From positions 128,969,490 to 129,033,489 of the forward strand of contig NC_133396.1 of NCBI RefSeq assembly GCF_047511655.1: a stretch of 64,000 nucleotides of DNA. The letters are read 5' to 3'. This DNA is from Castor canadensis. Taxonomy: Eukaryota; Chordata; Mammalia; Rodentia; Castoridae. Position 1 is the first letter of the stretch. Each line of letters opens with the position of its first letter. Shown piece after piece: positions 46,054 to 55,916 of this stretch. A program made the position numbers and the translations under genes. The notes under the pieces are model-generated. The model ran no database searches and was not told where the DNA came from. It worked only from the letters and a program-made list of their open reading frames with translations.

Positions 46054-48284
46054 CACCTGTGAATTGAGGGTAGCATTGAGGCCTGGGGAGGAACCAGGAG
46101 GAGAGCCACACTTGCACTCTGGGCCCTAGTCCTATTTCAGGGAACCCTGGGGGAACCTCTCCAGCCCTTCAAACCTAGAATTTAGTTAAGTGAGGGTTCT
46201 TGGCTTCTTTACCAGTTCCATCTCATAGGGGAGGGAATCTGGCTGTAAACACACCCATGGGAGCTAGCATCAGGTGAAAGACCCCTCACAGGTGCCCAGC
46301 AGTTTAGGGCTTATAAAGACATGCTGGAGAGAGGTGGGGGATGGGGGATGGGCGGTGGAGGATGGAGGGGGCAGTGACAGACACTACAATGGGCAAAACA
46401 CCCAGTTAGAGTCGGAAAGCCTTAGCCTGGGTTCCACCCTTTGGCACAGGCAAACCCAGAAGCTCACCACATCTCCTGAGTCCAGTTCTCTTATCCATGA
46501 AAAAGGAATAGCCAGATTGCCTAATTTACTTATTTGAAGGTGACTTTTAGGGTATAAATCGCTAAATAAGCATCATGATCTACTCTTGGTATTCAGAAGC
46601 CTTTAAGGATTTTGATCAGGGACCTGGAGGGTCTGAAAATGCTAATTTAGAAAGACCATCCTGTGACATGCACAGAAGGACTGAGGAGGGGAGTAGAAGT
46701 GCCAAAGAAGGAGACCAGCCCGCGGCAACAGCAGTCTTGGTCAAAATGCTAGAAAGCTGCATGGAAGAGGAAGCTGTAGGAACAAAGATGACAGACAGAT
46801 GACACGGTACTGGGGAATCCTGGGCTCAGTGGCTGGCCAAGCACATCAGCCAGGGCAGAATGAGGAGGCAAAGATAGGGCCAGGGGAAATGCTGGTGGCC
46901 AATAGAGGAGAAGCTGGCTGGGGGGACAGAAGGCAGGATTCAAAGTACGCTCCTGGACAGCTCGGGTGGTATGTGCCCCCTTAGGAGGGGTTCAGCGGGC
47001 TTCTGAAAACCACCAAGGCAGAATGAAACCTGGAGCTGGGTGGTAGTGGAGGCCCTGGGAGATATGAGATCCCTTGGGCGTAGGGCACAACAGCAAAGCT
47101 GCAGAGAAGAAGCTGGGCTGTGTCCACGAGGTCTGGGAGGGAGAGCAGCCAGAGAGAGGAGGAAACATTTCAGAGGGGCACTAAGTGATGGGATTTGGTG
47201 ACAGAAAGAGAATGGAGACCTTAAAGACCCTTCAGAGGAGGGCTGGATGTTTGAGTGCCTCCCAAGGTTAAGCTGTAGCAGGTGGCTCAAGGTGGAAGTC
47301 ATGGGTACAGACTAGTCTTTGAAGGATCTTGGCGGGGAAGAGATGAAAGATGGATGGTTAGCTGCAGAAGAAGGGGGTCAAAAAGAGGTTGGTTTTACAC
47401 AGAGAGATCTGAGCATGCTCACAGCCAAAGTGAGGGAAGCAAAGGCAAAAGATGAGTCAGAGGGAAGAGAGGCTAGGAACAGCACCCCCATCTTGCTTTT
47501 ATCAAGGACCTAAGCAGTTGCTGACAGCTGGCTGGACACCACTCTGCATGCTCACAGACTTGAAAGTCTCTGGCTCTTCACCCCTGGCTAACACCCCCAT
47601 CCCCATCCCCATCCCCATCCCCAGTGAGCCTTGCGTGGAGGCTCCCAGGCCTCTTCCTGAACCCTGTCTCCACAACACACTGCCAGGAGTTTGCAGACCA
47701 CGTCACATTGCACATCAATTAAAGACTTCTCTGGCACCAGACCCTCTTCATCTGGCAGCCATGGCCCAGCCCATAGGGTGCCAGCCATGGATTTCTTGGT
47801 TTCTCTGACTCTGTCTGTAGCCAAAGAGGTGCCTCTGGGCAATCCACTTGCAGCCTTCCACCACCGCCTGAAACATGTGGGTCGGCTCCACCATGTAACA
47901 GACCCATCAGAGCTGCACAGATGACCCATCCTGACGGGCACATACACCCCCACCTTCCTGGACTCCTCAAAGGGGGCAGGGCTAGTGATCCTCTGCTTCC
48001 CCTCCCATCAATGGACACGAGAGGAAAATCAAGGCAGGGGAGACTGAGACTTCTGTTAGAGGTTGGACAAGCCACTCCCACCTCCCACCCATCATACAGT
48101 GCCCTCACCCCTCAAGAAAGAGACATATCTCCCAACCTTCTGTATGTGCCAAGAAAGAAGGTTTTTAGGATGGAAAGGAATGAAGGCAGGACAGAAGTTC
48201 ATAGAACATTACTCAAAACAACCTAAAAGTAGAAACAACCCAAATGTTCACCAACTAGAGGTGTTGCATTAACCCAGTTAAAAA
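46054..48284. other. Non-coding stretch with a hexanucleotide repeat
   Basis: About 2.2 kb without a gene, RNA or repeat that I recognise, apart from five CCCCAT units at about 47593-47622. Chance frames of up to 130 codons occur on both strands and lack domain similarity. Confidence 0.5.
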
Positions 48285-48785
48285 TGTTAACAGTTTTATT
48301 GAGGTATCATTTACATATCACCCTTAACAGTGTACACATACCCATCTAAAGTGTACAGTGCAATGGTTTTGAGTAGTATACCTACAGAATTGTGCAACCG
48401 TCACAATAATTTCATTTCAAAATATTTCATCACCTCCCTCCCTAAAAATCCTTGCAGCTATTAGCAGTCACTCCCCATCCCTCCTCCATCTAGTTCCAGG
48501 CAGCCACCAATCTACTGTCTCCATGGATTTGCCTGTTAGGGACACATCAGACCAATGGAATCATCCAATTTATGGTCCTGCAACTCACTTCCTCCACTTC
48601 GTATAGTGTTTTCAAGGTTCATCTGAGTTGTAGTGTTTATCAGTACTTCTTCCTTTTAATGGCTAAATAATATTCCACCCTATGGACATGCCACTTTGTT
48701 TTTCCATTCTTCAGTTGATGGACATTTCCACTTCTAGGCTCTCTGAACAGGGCTGCTAAGGACTACGTGTGAGTTTTTGTGTGAA
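48285..48785 (-). mobile_element. Old L1 (L1M-type) 3' end, antisense
   Basis: TTTTATTGAGGTATCATTTA, GTGCAACCGTCACAATAATT, GCAGTCACTCCCCATCCCTC, GGATTTGCCTGTTAGGGACA and TTTTCAAGGTTCATCTGAGT are the inverse of old mammalian L1 3' sequence. Decayed and inactive. Confidence 0.8.
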
Positions 48786-48894
48786 AAAATATTTTCATTA
48801 TTAGGGGGATAGATATAGATGGAAAGAAAGGTAAGGAAAGGTGGAACACAGGCTTGGCCCTTTGTCACACCTGTCTCCTGGACTGTCACACAAC

Positions 48895-49010
48895 CTGGTT
48901 GAAAGCTATTATGTTCCCTTTAACAGATTTAAAATGTTGAGGCTTAGAGGGAAGGCCCGAGGTCACTGAGTGCTAGAACTGAGAAGTGAACTCAGGTCTC
49001 TCCAGTCCCA
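48895..49010 (+). repeat. Possible MIR fragment
   Basis: TTGAGGCTTAGAGGGAAGGC and GAGGTCACTGAGTGCTAGAA weakly follow the MIR 3' half. Confidence 0.35.
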
Positions 49011-49654
49011 GTACAGGTTCTTCCAAGGAACCCTTCTCAGAGAGTTTGCAGTGCCCCAGGGGCTGAAAATCAAGATAACAATGCGACAATCAGCTCCCTC
49101 CTCTGAAGCCCTAATTGGGGCTTTGTGGAGTCCCCAAGGCTGAGAAAGTGAGGCTTTCACCTCGCAGGGTAGAGAGCTAACTGGGGTGGAGCAGCCCCCA
49201 TTCCTCTGCGTAACCCCCCGGAGAGCCCGCCCCGCACACCTTTTCCAGCTGAACGCAGAGAAGCCAGGGGAGGAGACACCTCACACTGAGGAGTTCAGAC
49301 CGGTCGGTCGCGCAGGCTGGGCCACAGTCTCCTTCCTTCAGTTCCAGTTTTATCCTGGCTCTGATTCCCTGGTCATAAGCCGAAGTATAAATGTCAGTCT
49401 GGAGTTATTTCCTTCTGCTCCACCTGGCCCCCCCACCTGGTGCCCTGAGCCCCAGCCCTGCCCCAGACAACACTGGGTCTGCCAAAGGAATTTGCACCGT
49501 GTGCATATTCCTGAGGTCGGGGTGGTGAGGCGACAAGTGGGCTCTGCCTTATTTGTGTGTCCACCCTAAAATCCTCAAGTCCTGAACCACAGGCCGGAAG
49601 TAGAAAAGAGTTTACCAGGCTTGTCCCCAACCCTGAAAGCTACTCAATGTGGCT

Positions 49655-49685
49655 GGGGGGGGGGGTGGAGGGTGGGGGATGGGGC
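49655..49685 (+). repeat. G-run with quadruplex potential
   Basis: Eleven consecutive G (49655-49665) followed by three further G runs within 20 bases. It lies about 150 bp beside the CpG-rich block. Confidence 0.8.
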
Positions 49686-49799
49686 ACAGAGAAGCCCTTC
49701 GATGGCTGGACTTTCCCATTTTGACAACTTTCGCTGACCCAAAAGTCGGACGCTGTCATCCAGGCCCCCCAAATCGGTGCTCAGTAGAGCTCCAGAAAG

Positions 49800-50500
49800 C
49801 TGAAAGCTGGGTGTCCAGAATGACGCGCGTCAGGAGCAGAAGGAGCAGAAAGTCCACCCACGCTGCACCGTTTGGGGCTCACGCGCTCCGCACGCACCGC
49901 TGGCGACTGGACCGCAGTTATTCCCCCATTTCGCGGAGGAGGACACTGAGGCTGGGGGCGTGGCGGGGTCCGCGGCGCAGCGCTCCAGAGCCAGGAGCCT
50001 CCGGGCTCAGCGCGTTGCCTGGAGCTCGGGGTCCCCCTGCTGGCCGCACCGGCGTCCGGCTCGCGTCCCGCCCCGCGCGGTGGCGGCTCCGGTGGCCGGG
50101 AGCGGAGCCCCGGGCGGGTCCGCGGTTCGAGCACCAGCGTCCTGCGAGTGCGCACGGGGCCAATCTGCGGAAACACAGCGCGGGGTCCCCGTCTCCAGGT
50201 CTCAGCTTGCAGAGTCGGGAGGCCCAGGGTGTCTGGAAGTGCCCCGCACACCTGTCACCAGACTGGGACTCGGGTCGCTGGTCCAAAGTCCTCTGCTCCC
50301 ACCACGCTGCCTCTTCTCGTGTGTTTCCAGGCCAAATCTCCTAAGCTTGCCCCCCGAGGGACAGGGGTCCTCACCTGGGGAAGTCGCCAGAGAACAGGAC
50401 CTGCCAGCTTCCTCTGCCCTCGGTTCTGAGGCCAGAGAGGAGGGCGCAGACCCTCCACCGCCTCACTTCTGAAAGTGGCTCACCTGGGCGCGCCACCCTC
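49800..50500 (-). promoter_or_regulatory. CpG island, candidate distal promoter
   Basis: The interval, above all 49880-50260, is very rich in G+C and in CpG (for example ACGCGCTCCGCACGCACCGC and GGTCCGCGGCGCAGCGC), unlike its surroundings. A good - strand donor (CCCCAG|GTGAGG, GT at 50374-50373) lies in it. It could be the distal first exon and promoter of ADORA1 or of a non-coding RNA. Frames of 120-230 codons on both strands reflect the absence of A/T-rich stops and have no family similarity. Confidence 0.6.
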
Positions 50501-51928
50501 TGTCCCTCCAGACCCCCCTCAAAGGCCATGGGCAAAAGTCGGCGTCAAATGTCACTCTGTCCCTTCTTAGTTTGTGGCTTTGGGCACCAAGAAGCAAGCC
50601 TGGGTTTTCTCATCTCTAAAATGCAAATAGCATTTTCCCGATGGGCCCCGGGGAGGATTCCCTGATATAAAATCAGGTAATAATAATTACCACATTCCTA
50701 GTTCTTTGGACTTTTCCACCCTAACACTCAACTAAAAAGAAGTAGGGTCAGGACAGAAAGTGTGGCTCGTCCCCAACATGTGTTTCAGATTTCCCAACCT
50801 GGTCACCTGTTTGTGCTCCTAGCCGGTCTGCAAGGGGTGGTGGCAGCTGCTTCCCTCCGCTGCCCATGGCCTGACCCAGCCAAAGGCCTGGCACAGCTGT
50901 TGGAGTGGCCCGAATGCCTGGGGTTTAGGGTAGGTAAAGGACAGCTGGGACTAGGGCTGGGGGAGGGGGTTATGGCAGAACTGGGCATCTTCCCCCTCCG
51001 TGTGCCCACTTACCCTGCAGCCTCTGAAACTGTTCAGGGTTAGCCTGGGACCTTTGGCCTCTCCCGCCCACAGCTGGGGGAGAGGGGAACAGAAGAGTCA
51101 TTTCTCCTGTCCTCTGCCCTCTAGAACCTCTGCCCTCATGGCTGGACCCACCACCCTCCACCCCCTTCCCTGCTCCCTCTGCCGCCCACATGCTGCCCAG
51201 CTGTCACCTACCTCTGTGCCCGGCACCCCGCCCACCAGCCGCCTGCAACGCTCATGAATCGCCAGCATTCACACTCTGACCCCACAGCCTCCACCTGTTC
51301 CCCTCGGTCTGAGCAGCAGTGTGGCCCCATCTGTTGTCCTCCATCCAGGACTTCAAAACCCAAACTTCCACCTGCCAGGAGGAGAGGGCCCTCACCTCCT
51401 TTCTCCCCTGTCCGGCCCAAAAAACCCACATTCCAGCCTGGAAAAGCAAAAAAGCCACTCTTTCCAGAAGGATCTTTGCATGTTAACAGCATTCTCTCTC
51501 ATTACTACATTTCATTTACTCTGGTCAGTATATGGTGGCAAACAGAAAGGAATAGCAGTGATAAAAAAATTAAAATTAATTCTTTACAAGTAAAATGTGA
51601 ACACATGTTTCTTAATAAAACAATGACACCCTTGCTTGCAGCTCAGGCTCAAATTCTCTTTGATCAGTTCCTCAAACCCAGACCCTTTCTCCTAAACACA
51701 GAGGTGACCATAATTAGTTTGGTGTATATATTTCCAGGCATTGTGCATATATATGCTTATTTGCGTAATATAAAGGTGTATGTTGTATATGTAAATATAT
51801 TCAATATGTAGCACTATTATTATCATTATGAAGGCTCGGATTTTGTTATTTTTATGCAAATTGCAAGCTACAAGTATTCGATATAAAAAGCCTTGTCTAA
51901 GTCAGCACATGTAGCTAGCTGTTCAGTC

Positions 51929-51937
<9 letters not shown>
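50501..51937. other. Non-coding stretch
   Basis: Unique sequence to about 51480, then A/T-rich sequence (51480-51900, with GTATATATTTCCAGGCATTG) that may be an old antisense L1. No gene is supported. Confidence 0.45.
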
Positions 51938-51976
<39 letters not shown>

Positions 51977-51989
51977 TGTATGTGTGTGT

Positions 51990-52035
<46 letters not shown>
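51938..52035. repeat. Compound microsatellite (TC)n(TG)n(TC)n
   Basis: About 10 TC, then about 17 mostly perfect TG, then about 21 TC units. The right end abuts the tail of an inverted ID-like SINE. Confidence 0.95.
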
Positions 52036-52036
<1 letters not shown>

Positions 52037-52110
52037 GTACTGGGGTTTGACTCAAGGCTTTGCTCTTTCTAAACAGATACTCTATGGCTTGGCCACTCTT
52101 CCAGCCTCCC
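52034..52110 (-). repeat. ID-type SINE, antisense
   Basis: TAGTACTGGGGTTTGACTCA and ATGGCTTGGCCACTCTTCCA are the inverse ID-like words, moderately decayed. Confidence 0.75.
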
Positions 52111-54125
52111 TGCAACCTCTCTGAATGTGACATTGTGATCCTCAATTGACACATTGTGGTTTATTTCGCTGTCCCCTATTGGCAGATGTGTACGTGGTTC
52201 CTCATTTTCTGCCATTACACCATGTCACTGCCTCAAGTTTGAGCCTTCTCCGACCTGGCCATATCTGATCCTATCTAGTCCTGTGTTCCTACCCCTTGTG
52301 AACAAAAAGATGTATCATTTGCACTGTTTTAACAGTATAAAAATAGCAAAAATGTCCTGAGAAACATTTTTAAATAATTTTTTAGTAATTCTTTTCAAAC
52401 CCCTGAGACCAAATAAGATGGTTTCTATACACACCTGGGGGAAAATTGCTGCTGTAGGAAAGAGAAATGCAGTCAAAGAGGAAGAGATTTTGGGGAAAAA
52501 AGAAAGAAAGAAGGGAGGGAGGAGAAAGTGAAAGGCAGTAAATAGGAGCATATGAAATGCTTCTAATAATTAAGTGAAAAAGTAGACTACAAAATTAGAA
52601 CTGCATTATGACTTCAACTATGCAGAATGATGTGGGCACAGGGATGAAGTGAACGTAGAAAAGGAGACCTATCTGCTTCATCGATCCAGCAGAATTTTTT
52701 TTGTGGGTGCTCTATCACTGTTGCTTAACTCCATTACACTGCTGTAAGGTTGTTTGTGTAACACGTGACTGAAGTGAAATAGCAATGGGAAGAGGGAAGG
52801 AAAGTGGATGAAAGAGGAGAAAAGAAGGGAAGAGTGCAGGCAGAAATGGGGGTAGGGGAGACCAAGGAGAAAAGGGAGAGGAGAGCCATCTCTAGCAGCT
52901 GTGACGGTGAGGGTCACTTGGGCTCTTCTTCTAGATCCTTTGGATGGAAAACAGTCCCCACTGTGCAGAGGCTGGGATGTCTGCACTTCCTTCCCTCTGT
53001 CTTCCCCCCCAGTACTTTCTGAAACCCACCAGAGATGCCAAGCCCAAGACTGGGCTCTTCAGGGACTCAGAGGCTAGTGGGGGTCCCATTCAAGTCTTTT
53101 CCCTGGCCTGGGAGGATGTGTGGCCAGCTGCACCTGCTCTTCATGCCCTCCTCATTTCCTGCCATTCTGCAGAACCGTGTAATGGCCCACAAGCAGATCT
53201 GTCACTCAGACAAGTACTTCAACAGCACCCAAAGTACTTTCTAGACAACCACCCAAAGCTAATCTGATGTCTGAGGAGGAGTGGAGGAGACACACTGTCC
53301 CACGGAGTCTGGGCTGTGTTCATTTTTTTTCTTTCTTTCTTTTTTCTGGGCTGAGTTCATTACAGGATTCACAAGCCAGAACCACATATTCTTTTCTTTG
53401 GATGACCTCTTCTGAAAGAACAAAAACGAAACATGTCTGGGATCATCAATTAAATCTTTTTCACATTTAATGCATATGTGTATACAAGCAGTATTCAGCA
53501 AATACTTGAAAATGTACAAATCATTCATCCATGCCTGTGTGTGAGCTGTATTTTTCACAGCAACAGAGCTCAGTTAAATGCAAGTAGGTTATTGTAAGGT
53601 GTTAAAAAAAAAAGTTTGTATGTTGCATTAAAAAGAGAGAGAGAGAGAGAGACATGAGTAGGATGGGGGAAAGATATGTGAGCAAACTATTACAGCAATC
53701 AACAAACACTCAGATAGAAGTAAAATCTTCTGTAAGTGGAAGTTGCAGGGTCCTAGAAGGCTTCTTGGAAGCAGGGACATTTGAGGTGGATCTCAAAGGA
53801 TGGGTAGGAGATGGTTGGGCAGAAAGAAAAAATGTTGCATCCTAGGTAGAAGGCACATGTGCAAAGGCCCTGGGGCCTAAACACATACCAACACCACATC
53901 TGCTACCATGGAATATCACCAGATGCAAGGTTCAAGAGGAACAGAGGCAAGAGAGGAGGCTTGAATTATCCACAGGGCAATAGGAAGCACTGGGGGGTTC
54001 AATCAGAACATGACTAGTCCTTTAGAGAGAATGCTTGAGGCAAGTGGGTGGGAATGGGGCAAGTGGAGAGAAGGACTATCCATTAGGAATTGTAAGAGTT
54101 CTGGTTGGAAAGAAGCCTGCCAAGT
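52111..54125. other. Non-coding stretch
   Basis: Holds purine-rich stretches (52495-52530 and 52795-52890), a (TTTC)n-like stretch (53325-53345) and a (GA)n run at about 53632-53651. 52130-52400 may be part of an old antisense L1. No gene is recognised. Confidence 0.45.
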
Positions 54126-54321
54126 CAGACGCCAGTGGCTCATGCCTGCATTCCTAGCTACTCAGAAGGCAGAGAGCAGGATTGCGGTTCAAAGCCAGCC
54201 TCAGGCAAACCATTGGAGAGACCCTATCTTGAAAAAATTTATCACAAAAAAGGGCTGGTGGAGTGGCTTAAGTTGTAGGCCCTGAGTTCAAACCCCAGTA
54301 CTACAAGAAAAAAAAAAAAAG
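54126..54321 (+). repeat. B1-dID composite SINE
   Basis: GACGCCAGTGGCTCATGCCT, CTACTCAGAAGGCAGAGAGC, AAAGCCAGCCTCAGGCAAAC, GGCTGGTGGAGTGGCTTAAG and GTTCAAACCCCAG, with a poly-A tail. The ID-like half has lost about 25 bp. Confidence 0.9.
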
Positions 54322-54825
54322 ATGCCTGCCTTAAGCTGGGACAGTCAGCAGATGAGATTTGAAGGATTGATTCAAGACACTCTTATGTAGAAATGACAGA
54401 ACTTAGCCACTCATTCAACAAACGTTTATGGAGGGCCTGCTGTGGCATAGCATATTCAGAGATCAAAGACAGTGTACGGAGACGGAGAGTTACAGATCAG
54501 TGTGAAAGAGCTAAGCCAGTGTGGTCACCAGAGGCCAGGAAGTGATGACTGAAGGAGGGAGGTGGGTCATGACCCCTAGGTTTTGGCCTCATGCTATAAG
54601 AGGAGAGTGGAGCTGTCACCTGAGACGATGCACAGGGTAAGAACACATCTGCAGGCATGGGCCTCTCCCTCTTCCTTTGTCCTCACCACATTCAAAAAAC
54701 CAGATGTGGCTCAAGGAGTCTGTTGTCTTCCCAGTGAATGAATTACATGGAAAATATCAAGAATAGTGCCTAGCACATAAGTGCCCAATAACTATTACCT
54801 TAAACAAACAAAAACCAAATAAATC

Positions 54826-55030
54826 TGGGTGTGGTGGTGCGCAGCTGTAATCCCAGCTACGCAGGAAGCAGAGGTAGGAAGAGTGAAGTCCAGGCAAAAG
54901 TGTGAGGCCCTATCTGAAAAACAGACATGGCTCAAGCGGTAGATTGCTTGCCTAGCAAGCAAAAAGCTCTGAGTTCAATCTGACTTCAATCCCCAATACC
55001 GCCAAATAAATAAATAAACAAATAAATGCA
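54826..55030 (+). repeat. B1-dID composite SINE with (AAAT)n tail
   Basis: GTGTGGTGGTGCGCAGCTGT opens the B1-like half. GGCTCAAGCGGTAGATTGCT and CCTAGCAAGC mark the ID-like half, followed by AAATAAATAAATAAACAAAT. Confidence 0.9.
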
Positions 55031-55177
55031 CAGAAGCTTAAAGCAAGATTCCTACTAATAAGGATGCCTTTCTCCCCTCTCCCAGTAAAACTTGTGCCCT
55101 CCCACCCCAGGCCTGAAAGGTAGTCCACAGACAATTTTTGAACCAGAACTCAACCTGCCAAAAAATAAGTTGGTTTT

Positions 55178-55386
55178 TCTTTCTTTTTTTTTTTTTTTTT
55201 GCAATACTGAGGTTTGAACTCAGGGCCTTCACCTTGAGCCACTACACCAGCCCTTTTTTTGTGCTGGATATTTTCAAGATAGAGTCTCTTAAGTATTTGT
55301 CCAAGGCTGACTTTGAACCGTGATCCTCCTGATCTCTGCCTCCTGAGTAGCTAGGATTATATGTGTGAGCCACCAGCACCCAGCTC
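55178..55386 (-). repeat. B1-dID composite SINE, antisense
   Basis: Poly-T, then GCAATACTGAGGTTTGAACT, CACCTTGAGCCACTACACCA and a B1-like end ATCTCTGCCTCCTGAGTAGC...GTGTGAGCCACCAGC. Confidence 0.9.
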
Positions 55387-55916
55387 AAAAAAGAGGTTGT
55401 TAAAACAAATAAATAGTGTGGCTACACATATGCAAAAACTGAGCTCCCTGCTGGTAGATGAAGCCCTTGCAATGAAGGAGAGAAGGGAGCAGGGGGTCTC
55501 CCCGTGGAAAGGAATTTGCGTTGCATTATTTGTGTTGCATGCACATGGCAAATCCAGTCACTACAAGTGTGGCTTCCGGTGTTCTTGTGCCTCAGCCATT
55601 GTGAGTGAGCTGGCGTTTGGGAAGATGAGGCTGAGGACAGAGGCGCTGTTTTTTGTTGACACTGTTAGTGGGGACGTCATGGAAACTCACTGGAAGGATT
55701 TACTGAGCTGTTTCCCCAGATGAAGGGCCATGGGGAAATAAAGGCTTTGAGGGACCCAACTCCTCAGGCCACAGGTCTTACTGACATACAGGACGTGTAC
55801 ACACTCCACTCACTGAAGTACAGGACATGTACACACTCCGCTCTTGCTTGACACATAGCTGGTGCCTGTGCTGACTTACAGTGGGCACGTGGACTAGTAA
55901 CCAACTGCTGCAACTG
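55387..55916. other. Non-coding stretch
   Basis: No gene or repeat recognised. Two near-identical short words (ACATACAGGACGTGTACACACTCC and AAGTACAGGACATGTACACAC..., abbreviated here) about 35 bp apart, near 55780-55840, suggest a small tandem duplication. Confidence 0.45.

Noticed and set aside
49649-50472. Frames of 231, 170 and 156 codons in the CpG island
   Set aside because: All three overlap, lie on both strands and match no family. High G+C removes stop codons.
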